Below are positions 51,185-60,804 of a stretch of 64,000 nucleotides of DNA, piece after piece. Every line of letters begins with the position of its first letter. Within the stretch, counting starts at the first letter, position 1. Where the stretch lies: the NCBI GenBank assembly GCA_963851325.1, contig CAWKOR010000001.1, positions 3,782,001 through 3,846,000 on the forward strand. The letters run 5' to 3'. Under the pieces are notes generated by a model. That model ran no database searches, was not told the DNA's origin, and worked only from the letters and a program-made list of their open reading frames with translations. This DNA comes from DATGKG01 sp963851325. Lineage in GTDB: Bacteria; Desulfobacterota; Binatia; Binatales; Binataceae. The position numbers and the translations under genes are program-made.

Positions 51185-51388
51185 CCGCTCGGCCGCAGCA
51201 AGACCTGCGCGTTCTGCCCCGAATGCGGCACGCGCATCTATCATCAAACGGTCAATGGCATGAGCATCAAAGCCGGCGCGCTCGATGACACCTCATCGCT
51301 GAATCCGGACGCACATTACTGGACGATGCGAAAACAATCGTGGGTGGTGATACCCAAAGGCGTCGCGCAATTTCCTGACGACGATTGA
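51185..51388 (+). pseudogene. GFA/DUF636-family remnant (C-terminal half)
   Basis: 67 codons directly after the Rieske stop, in the same frame, read as the C-terminal half of a GFA-family (glutathione-dependent formaldehyde-activating/CENP-V) protein: SKTCAFCPECGTRIYH with C-x2-C, GALDDTSSLNPDAHYW and KGVAQFPDDD, ending in TGA. The N-terminal zinc half of the usual ~130-residue protein is missing, and there is no start codon with a ribosome site. It appears to be a decayed gene. Confidence 0.8.
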
Positions 51389-51417
51389 TCGATGGATGGC
51401 TGCGCGCGGGCGCGGGA

Positions 51418-52164
51418 TCAGTTCTGCTTGTCGATCGCGTCCACCTGCGGTGCGTTGATCTGCGCGGCCAGCAGCGCCTGCAGGATCGGGGTGTTCAGTG
51501 GCGCCTCTTCCTCCTGCTCCTGCGGCGGCGTTTGTACAGGCACCTGCGCGGCGGCCTGCGTCATCGAAGGGTTGCTCCGTTCGCAGCGGGTTTGAATCTG
51601 GATCAGGTAGAGCGCGGTTTGCTCGTAGATGCGCAGGTTGCGTTTGAAGTTCGCCAGTTTGTCCTCGTCATTGGCGACCCGCCTGGTCGGATTGACTGCC
51701 GCGACGCCGCTGAGCAGGCCGCCCGCGCTGGCCGCATCGGCCATCGCGTCGGGGGTACACAAGTCGGCAACCGCGCGTACCAGCTCGTCATCGGTCTTGC
51801 TCAGTGCGACCGCGTTGAGCCTCTGCTGCTGGCCAACCAGCGCCTTCTCCGCAATCAGCAGGCCCGCGGGATCTTTCGCGGCGGTGGGGTTCTGAATCAG
51901 TACGTTGGATGCCACCCCGAGCACTGCCGCGACCGCGCCCATCTGCGCGCGAATCTTGTCTTGCGGACCGAGGTCGGTGGTAAGCCTGACCAACTGCTCG
52001 CTCTGCGCGGCCTCGCGCTGAGCCATCAGAACCTGCTGCGGGGGCGGAGGCGGCGCCTCGAAGGTACAGGCGCTCGCGAGGACCAAAGCGACAGCCGCAG
52101 CCACCGCGCGTTTATGCAGCGGCGGCGGCTTCGAGGAAACCGGAGAATAGGCTTTCGACCGCAC
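51418..52164 (-). CDS. Hypothetical lipoprotein
   Basis: 248 residues. Signal peptide LHKRAVAAAVALVLASAC with a lipobox cysteine, then a helical, Ala/Gln-rich mature part (LVRLTTDLGPQDKIRAQMG, LVGQQQRLNAVALSKTDDELVRA) and a low-complexity Pro/Gln/Glu tail (QVPVQTPPQEQEEEAPL). No named family is recognised; an envelope role is likely. On the same strand as the GGT gene, 49 nt downstream of it. Confidence 0.6.
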   Translation of the reverse strand: MRSKAYSPVSSKPPPLHKRAVAAAVALVLASACTFEAPPPPPQQVLMAQREAAQSEQLVRLTTDLGPQDKIRAQMGAVAAVLGVASNVLIQNPTAAKDPAGLLIAEKALVGQQQRLNAVALSKTDDELVRAVADLCTPDAMADAASAGGLLSGVAAVNPTRRVANDEDKLANFKRNLRIYEQTALYLIQIQTRCERSNPSMTQAAAQVPVQTPPQEQEEEAPLNTPILQALLAAQINAPQVDAIDKQN

Positions 52165-52213
52165 GCCGAAGATTTAACTTATTGCGCCGGACCAGCCAAG
52201 CAGACGCAATATT

Positions 52214-53980
52214 CTACCAGCCGATGGTGGCCGCCGGCATCGACGGGACCTGCTGGCCGCGAGGATCGCATCCTCCGCGCAACAGGCTGCGATCGCGATT
52301 GAGCTCGACCGCCAGCACGTGGCCTTCCGACCATGGCGGCCGCACCTCGATGATGTGACCACGCGAGGCGAGCTGGGCGCGGACGTTTTCATCGATCCGC
52401 TCCTCGATGCGCAACACGCCGGGCCGGGTGTCGTGCGGATAGAAGGTCGAGGGGAAATGCGCGCTGGAGAATTTCGGCGCCTCGATGGCCTCCTGCAACG
52501 CCATCCCGAAATCGATCGTGTTGAGGAAGAATTGCAGCGTCCATTGATCCTGCTGATCGCCGCCCGGGGTGCCGAAGCTCAGGTAGGGCGCGCCGTCGCG
52601 CATCGCCAGCGAGGGCGACAGCGTGGTGCGCGGACGCTTGCCTGGTTTCAGCGCGTTGGGATGCTTCGCGTCGAGGAAGAAAGTTTGCATTCGCGAGCCC
52701 AGCGGGAAGCCCAGCGCATCGATCACCGGCGAGCTGGGAATCCATCCGCCGCTGGCGGTCACCGCGATCATGTTGCCCGCGCGATCGCAGGCGGTGACGT
52801 GGATGGTGCCGCCGGCCCATGCGCGCTCTTCGGCGCCGCCCTGACGCAGTGGGCGCATCGCGATCGGATCGCCGGGGCGCTGCTCCATCGAGGCCCGTTG
52901 CGCATCGATGAGCGAGCGGCGCAGGTCGCCATACTCCCTGGACACCAGCGCCTTCATCGGGACATCGACGAATTCCGGATCGGCGTAGTATGCCCCGCGG
53001 TCGGCGAATGCGAGCTTGGAGGTTTCGATGACGGTGTGGATGTAGTCTGTCGAGTTGTGCTCCATCGCGGCGAGGTCGAAGCCTTCGAGGATTTTGAGCT
53101 GCTGCAGAAAGACGGGACCTTGCGACCATGGCCCGCATTTGTAGACGCTGGTGCCGCGATACTCCGCGCTCACCGGCGTCTCTATCACGGTCTTGAATGC
53201 TGCGAGGTCCGACGCCTGCAGCAATCCGCCGTTGGCATCCGAATGCGCGACGATATCGACTGCGATGTCGCCGCGATAGAAGCGATCCGATGCCGCGCGC
53301 AATGCCGCTTCACGGCCGCGGTTTTTTGCCGCCGCTTCCGCGTCGAGCAGCCGCGTGAAGAATCTCGCCAGCGATGGATTCTTGATAATCGCGCCGACCG
53401 CCGGTACCTCGCCGTTGGGTAGGTAGACCCGCGCCGTCGAAGGCCAGTCGGCCAGAAATTTTTTCGCGTACACCCGCAGCGACGCACCGGCCCCAGCGTT
53501 GTGCGGATCCAAATGTTTGGGAGCTTCGCCCGCGAGGCCCACATGCATCGGGAAGCCATCCTGCGCCAGTGCGAGCGCGGGCTCCAGAACCTCCGCCAGC
53601 GACATGGTGCCGAACTCCGCCAGCGCCGTCGCGAGCGCATCGAAGGCGGCGGGCACTCCCGCGGCAAGCAGCCCTGAATATGGCACCAGCTTCAGCCCGG
53701 CCGCGACATAGTGATCGATGGTCGCGCGCGCCGGCGCGGTCATGTTGCCATTGATGGCGACCACCCGGCGTGCAGATGCCGAGTAGATGAGCATCGGTGC
53801 CTCGCCCCCGATGGTGTGCATGTGAGGGTTCACGACCCCCTCGACCAGCACCGCGGCGACGGCGGCATCGATCGCATTGCCGCCGCGGGCGAAGATTCTG
53901 GCTCCCGCGGAGGCCGAGAGATAGTGCTCGGTGGAGATCATCACCTCGCGTCCCATGACCATCGGATAGAGTGTCGGCAT
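52214..53980 (-). CDS. Gamma-glutamyltransferase-family protein
   Basis: 588 residues. Ntn-hydrolase GGT fold. The catalytic Thr of the autoprocessed small subunit is near residue 390 in AGGTIHVTACDRAGNMIAVTASGG; downstream are the GFPLGSRMQTFFLD and KRPRTTLSPSLAMRDGAPYLSFGTPGGDQQ segments, the latter carrying the conserved GTPGGD. The N-terminal half holds the GGNAIDAAVAAVLVEGVVNPHMHTIGGEAP start. No obvious signal peptide, unlike periplasmic GGT. It acts on gamma-glutamyl compounds such as glutathione, or on acylated substrates in related acylases. Confidence 0.88.
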   Translation of the reverse strand: MPTLYPMVMGREVMISTEHYLSASAGARIFARGGNAIDAAVAAVLVEGVVNPHMHTIGGEAPMLIYSASARRVVAINGNMTAPARATIDHYVAAGLKLVPYSGLLAAGVPAAFDALATALAEFGTMSLAEVLEPALALAQDGFPMHVGLAGEAPKHLDPHNAGAGASLRVYAKKFLADWPSTARVYLPNGEVPAVGAIIKNPSLARFFTRLLDAEAAAKNRGREAALRAASDRFYRGDIAVDIVAHSDANGGLLQASDLAAFKTVIETPVSAEYRGTSVYKCGPWSQGPVFLQQLKILEGFDLAAMEHNSTDYIHTVIETSKLAFADRGAYYADPEFVDVPMKALVSREYGDLRRSLIDAQRASMEQRPGDPIAMRPLRQGGAEERAWAGGTIHVTACDRAGNMIAVTASGGWIPSSPVIDALGFPLGSRMQTFFLDAKHPNALKPGKRPRTTLSPSLAMRDGAPYLSFGTPGGDQQDQWTLQFFLNTIDFGMALQEAIEAPKFSSAHFPSTFYPHDTRPGVLRIEERIDENVRAQLASRGHIIEVRPPWSEGHVLAVELNRDRSLLRGGCDPRGQQVPSMPAATIGW

Positions 53981-54307
53981 TTGCGAATACCCCTTGCGAA
54001 ATGCGTCATTTGTTGCGGAATGGGTGGATGGATAACAGGTGTAGCAAAGGCGTCACGGAATCGCACGGAGAATGCGTCAGAGCGGAGCATGGTTCAAACA
54101 AAATGGCGTTATGTTATTGCATCATTTTTCCCTATGTGGTGTAATGGCGTGCGTCGCCGTGTTACGCCGACGTTTCTTGGCTTCGGGGGAACGAATCAAC
54201 AACATCTGCATTACGTCTCTTAGATCAGGCGCGCTGCTTGCTATGTGTAGCGCTTGAAGACGTTGTGATGAGGCGGCCAAGTGGACCGGCCGAGCGAGGT
54301 TGAAAAA
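53981..54307. other. 327-nt intergenic region, no gene recognised
   Basis: Divergent promoter region between the GGT gene (minus) and the small ORF at 54308 (plus). It contains two AATGCGTCA copies (about 54000 and 54067) and an imperfect inverted repeat around 54137-54167 (GGTGTAATGGCG / CGCCGTGTTACGCC). No tRNA, known riboswitch or coding frame is supported. Confidence 0.4.
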
Positions 54308-54514
54308 ATGATGAGCCAAAGCGAAGTATCTGAAGTGGCGGGGCGGCATTGCCGATTGTTAAGACCGGTGCGCGACCACGAGGGTCGCACCCGGTTTGGT
54401 GAGCAACCAACCATCCTGCGCCAGATTCGCAATCTGGACCGCTCGATGTACCTTGTGCAGTTTGCCGATGGCGCGACGACTTTCCTGTTTCCGGACGAAG
54501 TAGCGATCGAATAG
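54308..54514 (+). CDS. Small hypothetical protein
   Basis: 68 residues. HCRLLRPVRDHEGRTRFGEQPTILRQIRNLDRSMYLVQFADGATTFLFPDEVAIE reads as a compact beta-barrel-like domain with conserved-looking GATTFLFPDEV. Excellent ribosome site (GAGG, 8 nt before ATG). I do not recognise the family. Stands alone. Confidence 0.6.
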   Translation: MMSQSEVSEVAGRHCRLLRPVRDHEGRTRFGEQPTILRQIRNLDRSMYLVQFADGATTFLFPDEVAIE

Positions 54515-54709
54515 CCTGCCAATCGTTCGGGCGCCTGACTTTGTGGGGGAAGCTCAGGCGGTATCCACCACATAAAATCACCCTGGTTAAATGCGCGCAC
54601 GTGCGAAGCTGCGTGCAGGCCGATTCCCGCACCTTAGGGGATCGACCAACCAGGTGTGATGCGCCAGCGGTTGCGGCCTCGCGGGATGCGCGATGATCCG
54701 CGCGATGCT

Positions 54710-55384
54710 TCAGCGATTGTCGCCGGCGCCGAGCGGTCCTCCACGCAGCGGCACCGTCCAATCCCATTCGTAGCGCGGCCGGACCGCGTCGGTCTGCAGA
54801 TGCTCCATGATCGACTCGCCGCATCCGGCGCAGAACATATAGGTTCCGTTGTGCGACCCGACGCTCGCGCCGAGTGCGCGCGCACCGCCAGGCTCCGAGG
54901 CGAAGGGCTGTCCGCACGCGCTGCATCCTTCGGACACGACCGCGGCTCGATTCACGATGAGGTATCGGGTGCTCGAACCGTTGCTATCTGCCATGTCTAG
55001 GCTCCTGCCGTTTTGAATCTTGGAAAGTATCGCGCGGCTGTCGGTCAGAGTGCGAGTTTGCCGGGCCAGCGATGTGAGCGCGTCGAGGCATCGCACCCGA
55101 TAGAGCCGAAACACGGCCCGCAAGCGCGGAACCGTGGGCGTCAGCCGCCGCGGAGCGAGCGACTTTTCAAAACGGACCGCAATCGGTGGCGAAGGGAGCG
55201 ACCCATGGAAGCCGTTCTCGACTCGCTGCGGAAGACGGTAAGGCGCGGGCTCCTCGAGTTCCTCGTAGAAAACGATACTGGTCAGGGTCGCGCCGCATTT
55301 GGTGCAGAACTGTGCTTGGTCGGTTAATGGCGGGGCAGCGCAGCGCCAGCACGAATCGGCTCTGGAACGGCGGGAATAGGACAT
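54710..55384 (-). CDS. Zinc-ribbon protein with two zinc modules
   Basis: 224 residues if translation starts at ATG 55384. The N-terminal zinc ribbon is CWRCAAPPLTDQAQFCTKCG (C-x2-C ... C-x2-C); the C-terminal module is CSACGQPF and YMFCAGCGES. Between them is a long low-complexity arginine-rich linker. An internal ATG at 54994, preceded by AGGAG at 7-nt spacing, could give an independent 94-residue protein consisting of the C-terminal module only, so the locus may be two genes read as one. Function unknown. Confidence 0.55.
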   Translation of the reverse strand: MSYSRRSRADSCWRCAAPPLTDQAQFCTKCGATLTSIVFYEELEEPAPYRLPQRVENGFHGSLPSPPIAVRFEKSLAPRRLTPTVPRLRAVFRLYRVRCLDALTSLARQTRTLTDSRAILSKIQNGRSLDMADSNGSSTRYLIVNRAAVVSEGCSACGQPFASEPGGARALGASVGSHNGTYMFCAGCGESIMEHLQTDAVRPRYEWDWTVPLRGGPLGAGDNR

Positions 55385-55604
55385 TGTGGAACTCAAGATC
55401 CGGATTTCACAAGAATCAGAACGGTCGATCAACAAATATTAATCGAACCCTTTGCCGCATGGGAACCGTAGTGATACGGCGCACCCGAAAATGATCCCGG
55501 CCGGTTCTGCTATTCGACGGTATAGTCCGAGGAAGTATTATCAAGGAGCTTTCGGTCGCACGCTGCGACCTCCCGTCTCGAAGGTGGCGCGCGAACTACT
55601 ATCG

Positions 55605-57146
55605 TCAGCGGTGTACCCGAAACAAAGCGTTGGGTCCGAATCCCTTCACTCTTTGAAATGGTGGCGGCCCCGCAGGAACGATCTCGAACTCTGACTTGGC
55701 TACCAGATGAAACTCACCCATCCGACGCAGGTCATCCAGCGTAATCAGCTCCGGCATGTCGGGGTATAGCTTTCTCCACTTAGTCGCGGATTCGTAGTCG
55801 ACGATTATCAAATCGTTCTGGTAGTGCCCGCGGAGGTCGGCCACGAAAAGGCGTTTTCGCAGGCTCGGAGCATACTCGTACAAGCCAAAGGCCTCATGGA
55901 TATCGAGCGTGACGATCGGCAAGTCATCATCCAGGACCGAGTAATTGTCGAAGATCTCGGCTCTATCGCTGTTCCAGGTCGAGAACCACTCCGCGGTTCT
56001 TCGTACGTTCCACCAACTCAGACAAACGAGAAACACGGATAGAGCGATCAGCACCGGCGCAGCTGATCGCGAGGCAAGAATAGCGAGCAGCGGGACGAAG
56101 CCCAGCAAAGCGGTAATCATGTATCGATCGACGAACGCATTAGTGTGATCGAAGACCGAGAACAACACCACGAAGAGGGGAACCAGCAACAGTCCGGAGA
56201 TTCCAGCCGTGGACCGTAACCGGGTCGACATAGAAGCCAAGTCATTGGCACGCACAAAACGCACCCCCAGCTTCGAGAGGAATTCTGACACCATCCAGAG
56301 CAAAACTAACAAGGTGAGAATGTGAATCGGGAAGCGAAATTCCGCGACGGCGATCTTGACGGCGAACCGTGCCGTAATTGGAGCAAGCCAGCTGGTATGA
56401 GTGAATCCCTCAGTCTCTCCGCGATAGAAGGGCAGGCAAGCCAGCAGCGCTAGCGGCCCGGCCGCGACCGGCAGCAATCGCATCATCCAGCCGCGTAAGG
56501 TTAGTCGGTGCGCGAGGGCGTCGCCAAGGACAACGGAAACCAGCGCAAAAATCCCGAAATAGTGAATCGTGCAAAGCAGTGCCGCCATCGCTGCGGTCGC
56601 GATGTTCGATCGCAGGCTGGAATCGTGGCGCTGATAGACGAGACAGAAGCCTACCGTTGCGGCCAGCAAAAGCGCATACGGTCGCGCGAAGAAGGCATAG
56701 CGGATGACGAGCGGGTTAGCCCATAGTGCCAGCACGGCGACCAGGGCCACGAGGACGCCGAAGCTACGACGGAGCAGAACATACAGCAGGCACAAGGCAG
56801 CCCATGTCCCCGCCAGGGCCAAGGCTCGAAATGCGGTTTCGCCGGATCCACCAATCAGCCACCAGCTGCCCCGGATCAGAAGGTGGTAGACCGGCGGAGT
56901 AAAATCCCCCGAATGCTTCAGCGCGGCAAGCGAATGCCACAGGCTCGGATCGGAGTCGAGAAGCTTCACCCATAGTTCGTCGAGATAAAGATACCGACCA
57001 AACAGAATTCCTGGATCATTCGCAAAAGCTTCGACCACCAGAAGAAGAGCCGCGCCCATCGCGAAGAATAGCGCCTCGGTCCAGCCTGCACCCGGCAGCG
57101 TCGCGGCGGCCTCGGACCGCGGGGGAGCCACGGTTGCTTGCATCAT
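55605..57146 (-). CDS. Membrane glycosyltransferase, GT-C (GT39-like)
   Basis: 513 residues with about 10-12 membrane helices (for example TLGSTEAFRALALAGTWAAL-like segments). The catalytic acidic loop is YLDELWVKLLD between helices 1 and 2, then FTPPVYHLLIRG. GT-C enzymes transfer a sugar from a lipid-linked donor on the outer face of the membrane to a protein or lipid. Its ATG overlaps the stop of the upstream GT gene (ATGA). The long open frame upstream to 57962 overlaps the other GT gene and is rejected. Confidence 0.82.
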   Translation of the reverse strand: MMQATVAPPRSEAAATLPGAGWTEALFFAMGAALLLVVEAFANDPGILFGRYLYLDELWVKLLDSDPSLWHSLAALKHSGDFTPPVYHLLIRGSWWLIGGSGETAFRALALAGTWAALCLLYVLLRRSFGVLVALVAVLALWANPLVIRYAFFARPYALLLAATVGFCLVYQRHDSSLRSNIATAAMAALLCTIHYFGIFALVSVVLGDALAHRLTLRGWMMRLLPVAAGPLALLACLPFYRGETEGFTHTSWLAPITARFAVKIAVAEFRFPIHILTLLVLLWMVSEFLSKLGVRFVRANDLASMSTRLRSTAGISGLLLVPLFVVLFSVFDHTNAFVDRYMITALLGFVPLLAILASRSAAPVLIALSVFLVCLSWWNVRRTAEWFSTWNSDRAEIFDNYSVLDDDLPIVTLDIHEAFGLYEYAPSLRKRLFVADLRGHYQNDLIIVDYESATKWRKLYPDMPELITLDDLRRMGEFHLVAKSEFEIVPAGPPPFQRVKGFGPNALFRVHR

Positions 57147-59206
57147 TGAGATACTCTCTGCCAGGCCGCCCACGGTGTTGCTGCATACATTTGAGGGTAG
57201 CGAAGCGCGCCGGGGATGGCGATGATCACTCCGAGTAGCGCGAGAAGGCCGAACGCAAGGAGGGCAGGAGTCCTTGCCCGTTTGAGCGCCAGCAGGGTCG
57301 CGAGTGCGAACCAAGGCAGGAAAGGAACCCAAAAGCGCGGGCCATAGCAGAGTTCGGGCCCGGAACCGAAAATGCTCAGGAGCGCCAGGTATAAAGCGAT
57401 TGGTACGGCAATTCGGCGCAGAAACCCTGCGTCGGGTGCCTTCGAGAAAAACGCGCGGCCGATTCCCAGGAAAGCGACCAGCGTCCACGGAACAAAATAA
57501 AACAGACCATGCCGAGGCCCCAGTAATGTCCGGTAGAGCCGTTGGAGATCCGACGCGAAAAGCCAGCCCTGACTTCCTGAAATGATCGGTGTGCGGGCCA
57601 GCCAGTAGTTGAATGACACGATCGTCACGCCGCATAGCGCCAGGACGATTCCCAGTTTTGCGGCGTTCGCTCGTCGCCCTTCGTAGATCTCGGTAATGAG
57701 GAAGCCAATGCCAACCAGCGCGAATGGCGGCTTGAGAAACGCGGCTAGCCCAGCGCCGAGACCGGCAAGGATCGGTCGATCGGTAATGAGCGCCCACAGC
57801 GTCCATATCAATGCCAGACCGATGGTAGAAGCGGCGAAAAACGATCGCGAATAAGCCAGCCAGGAGCTCGCCCCTACCAGGAGCAACGTGGCGATCAGGG
57901 CTCTTCCGCGTCCCATCCCAACCCTGCGGCCCACCAAGTAGGTCAACAAAGCGCCAAGCCATGATACCAGCGCCATAACGATGGACACTGCCCCCTCGAC
58001 ATCGCCGAGAGCCGGATGAAACGGTGCGATCACAAGGGCCATTAGAATCGGAAATCCCGCGGGATGCGCCGAAACTTCGTAGACGTCGCTGGAGGCGGCG
58101 AACTCGGGGTCACAGGGCGAAGGCGCGTCGGGAACGTTGATGTCGGCTAATACGTGGTGGCCTGTGCGTTTGTTAACGAGGATCCCATGATGGTCAAGAC
58201 TGATCCCCTGGAATCGAACGCCGGCCTCCAGTCCGCCCTGCGACACTCGCTGGTAGTCGTCCTGGATCTCGAAATCATGGTCGAATAACAAGCTGTTTAT
58301 TGCCATAACCTGATGTGGCTCGTCGCCTGAAACCGCTGCCGGTGTCACTGTTGAAAGACCGGCCCCGGGCACCCACTCCACTCGTGTGACCGCGAGGATG
58401 CCGACCAGCATGAGACCGAACACCAGGACAACCCCGGCAACTCGCCATGATTCGGGTAAGGCACTCGTCGAGATGATCAAATTTTCGAGACGCGAGCCAC
58501 GCGGCCGAGAGTCTTTGCTCTCCGATACTCTATGGGCCGTGTCCAACGGCCCCGCGGCATCGGCGAAACGCCAATAGATGAATCCGAGCGCCGCGAGAAC
58601 AAGATTCAGGCAAATCGTCGTCCAGCGACCGACGTCATCGGATGCGCTCTTTGCTTGTGCTTGCTTCTCGAGATCGAATTGCCGCGCACCAGTGGGAGGC
58701 GCGCCGGAGATCCTCGTCAAGCTGATGTCACGAAAGAATGCCTCGGTGCCATGCGTGGGAGAAACCAAACCGCACTGAACATTGAGCGGAGCCCGCCGCG
58801 CAACTCGGAGGTAAAATCCGTTGCGTCGCCAGGCTTTGGTCTGCCAGGCCATCGAAGCGGAGACACCATCCTGCTCGACCGCAAGGAAGGCATCGCTGAA
58901 TCCAGCGAAACCTTCCGTCCGCAGCTCGGCGCTCAAGTAGTACCATCCCGGCGATACGGTTACCGACTGGACCCAGGCCGCGCTGGTTCCTGGAGCGTCG
59001 GCGATCCTCAATTCGCCGGCCGCACCTTTTGGATGGACCCAAATGAAGCTGTTACACGCGTTACGCCGTGAGGGGCGCCAATGATCTGGCGTGAAGGTGC
59101 CTGCGCTCAGGCTTGGGTTGAGAAGAAGATTCTGTTCCGCACCGGCTGCGGGTACCGCGACAACTAACAGCAGTGAAAGGGCGAGCGCGGCCCTCAAAAC
59201 GCGCAT
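57143..59206 (-). CDS. Membrane GT-C protein with extracytoplasmic N-terminal module
   Basis: 687 residues. A signal peptide (VLRAALALSLLLVVAVPAAGA) is followed by a beta-rich segment of about 130 residues (LLLNPSLSAGTFTPDHWRPSRRNACNSF) that looks like a carbohydrate-binding or jelly-roll domain. A first membrane helix and the GT-C part (GDEPHQVMAINSLLF with an acidic D-E pair; helices such as ALVSWLGALLTYLVGR) follow. The combination of a periplasmic sugar-binding-like domain and a GT-C core is unusual. Coupled to the next GT gene by a 4-nt overlap. Confidence 0.78.
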   Translation of the reverse strand: MRVLRAALALSLLLVVAVPAAGAEQNLLLNPSLSAGTFTPDHWRPSRRNACNSFIWVHPKGAAGELRIADAPGTSAAWVQSVTVSPGWYYLSAELRTEGFAGFSDAFLAVEQDGVSASMAWQTKAWRRNGFYLRVARRAPLNVQCGLVSPTHGTEAFFRDISLTRISGAPPTGARQFDLEKQAQAKSASDDVGRWTTICLNLVLAALGFIYWRFADAAGPLDTAHRVSESKDSRPRGSRLENLIISTSALPESWRVAGVVLVFGLMLVGILAVTRVEWVPGAGLSTVTPAAVSGDEPHQVMAINSLLFDHDFEIQDDYQRVSQGGLEAGVRFQGISLDHHGILVNKRTGHHVLADINVPDAPSPCDPEFAASSDVYEVSAHPAGFPILMALVIAPFHPALGDVEGAVSIVMALVSWLGALLTYLVGRRVGMGRGRALIATLLLVGASSWLAYSRSFFAASTIGLALIWTLWALITDRPILAGLGAGLAAFLKPPFALVGIGFLITEIYEGRRANAAKLGIVLALCGVTIVSFNYWLARTPIISGSQGWLFASDLQRLYRTLLGPRHGLFYFVPWTLVAFLGIGRAFFSKAPDAGFLRRIAVPIALYLALLSIFGSGPELCYGPRFWVPFLPWFALATLLALKRARTPALLAFGLLALLGVIIAIPGALRYPQMYAATPWAAWQRVSQ

Positions 59207-59394
59207 GACATGATACGAATCCAACTCAAAAACAATCAGAAAACCCGCGCCCGACCCCACGCAGCTAACCAGCCCGAACGGTTGAATTCAAGCAGGTGCG
59301 GTGGCAGGCGCAGTGTTTCTCATATGTGCGAGAAGCGGCGGGACGGCGAGGTGGACGCGGACAGAGCTGCCCGCGCCCACGAATAGAAAACTGT

Positions 59395-60804
59395 TTAGAA
59401 GAAGTGCTTGAAATGCTGAGGCACGAAGCTCGAACCGCCAAGGTCGGCGTCGGTGAAGCCAAACACGAAGAACTGGTTGGGATTGGCGATCGAAACGGGT
59501 GGATCGCTGTCATCGTCGACGACCGGCAGGAAGTCGTTGTCGTTGGCGATCCAGAGAGTGTGAACGGTGGTGTGTCCTTGTTTGAGATCGGGGCCGAATG
59601 CGACGCCTTCGATCTTGGCCGGAATATTGTTGAAGGCGAAGCCGTTAGCATGCAGCGACGCCGCGATATCCAGGAACGGGGTCTTGGCGACGGCGTTGGC
59701 GGCCGCGGTCAGTCCGTCCATCGCACTTACGTCAACCGCGCCGGCAAGGTCGATCTTGAAGAGCTCCTTGACCACCGCCACGCTTTGATCTGCACGTCCG
59801 TGGCCATCGCGTTCGTCGACCAGGAACTCGTGATTGTTCAGCGCAACGATTTCGCTTACGCCGGAGCCGGTGGTGAGCAGGTAGGCGAATTGGTGAGTGA
59901 CCTGCCCGGAGTGAATATCGATGGTGACGATGCGCAGTAGCTTGGTCGCGGGTTTACCCTGGTTGGCGTCCTGAATCAGCGCATTCTGCATGATGCCGAC
60001 CAGCGTGCGGCCATCGGGCGTGATGGCCAGACCTTCCATCCCTTTATTCGCGGTGCGCCCCGAGGTGTTGTTATCGATTTCGTCAGCGCCGACCGGACTC
60101 AGGGTGGTCACCAGAAATGAGCTGGGCAACTGGAACGTGCGGAGACGCACGCCGGTCAAGCGATCGAACTGATAGACGTAGGGACCATACTCATCGGAAA
60201 TGAACACGCTCAACCCGTCGTTGGAGAGGCGGATGCTTTCGGTGTCAAAGCGCGCATCCTTGGGATTGCCGGAGTTCCGGTTGGGATCGAAGTTGTCGGA
60301 GCGCCCGGTAAGGAAGTGAAAGAAGAAGTTGTTGATCGGCGGGACACCGGAACCGACGCCCAGATTTTGGCCGCTCCCGTAAACGAGCGGAGTAAAACTC
60401 CATAGCAAAGTGGTAGTCAGGAGCTTGGGAGTGAGCTTGAACGGCAGACCCGGCCCATTGTTGCGATCGAGGTCCATCGTGACGGTATGGAATCGGTTGA
60501 TGTAGCTAACCGTGTCATCAACGCTGGAATCGTATGAAACCGCATTCGGGCCGCGATCGGGCAGCGCGAGAAAAGTATTCCCGGACGCGTAGGCAAGTCC
60601 CGAGCCTAAACCGCCGAGCACATTCGCAGGGATGCCGTTTTCGAGCTTGTACTTCAAACCGGACACATCGACATTCGCTCCGGCGCGGGTTCCGTTGAGC
60701 TCACCGACCGCGAGCAACGGCAGAGTTTGAGCCTGCGAATACGTCGCGGTGAAGAATCCAAGCGCGAGGGCAATCACGCCAGCACGGAAAACTACTTTTT
60801 TCAT
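59395..60804 (-). CDS. Esterase-like phytase-family protein (PF13449 type), exported
   Basis: 469 residues. Signal peptide (VIALALGFFTATYSQAQTLP), then LAVGELNGTRAGANVDVSGLKYKLENG and FLALPDRGPNAVSYD. The DTESIRLSNDGLSVFISDEYGPYVYQFD motif and NKGMEGLAITPDGRTLVGIMQ are typical of secreted phytase-like beta-propeller esterases. Role in phosphomonoester or phosphodiester breakdown is possible but unproven. Strong AGGAGG before the ATG. Stands alone on the minus strand. Confidence 0.83.
   Translation of the reverse strand: MKKVVFRAGVIALALGFFTATYSQAQTLPLLAVGELNGTRAGANVDVSGLKYKLENGIPANVLGGLGSGLAYASGNTFLALPDRGPNAVSYDSSVDDTVSYINRFHTVTMDLDRNNGPGLPFKLTPKLLTTTLLWSFTPLVYGSGQNLGVGSGVPPINNFFFHFLTGRSDNFDPNRNSGNPKDARFDTESIRLSNDGLSVFISDEYGPYVYQFDRLTGVRLRTFQLPSSFLVTTLSPVGADEIDNNTSGRTANKGMEGLAITPDGRTLVGIMQNALIQDANQGKPATKLLRIVTIDIHSGQVTHQFAYLLTTGSGVSEIVALNNHEFLVDERDGHGRADQSVAVVKELFKIDLAGAVDVSAMDGLTAAANAVAKTPFLDIAASLHANGFAFNNIPAKIEGVAFGPDLKQGHTTVHTLWIANDNDFLPVVDDDSDPPVSIANPNQFFVFGFTDADLGGSSFVPQHFKHFF

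Noticed and set aside
50111..51388. A true Rieske-GFA fusion protein
   Set aside because: A TAG separates the parts and the Rieske protein ends at a normal length. The GFA half lacks its N-terminal zinc module, so decay is the simpler reading.
57147..57962. A 272-codon extension of the GT gene at 55605
   Set aside because: The extension overlaps the upstream GT-C gene on the same strand in another frame, and the ATGA overlap at 57143-57146 gives a natural start.
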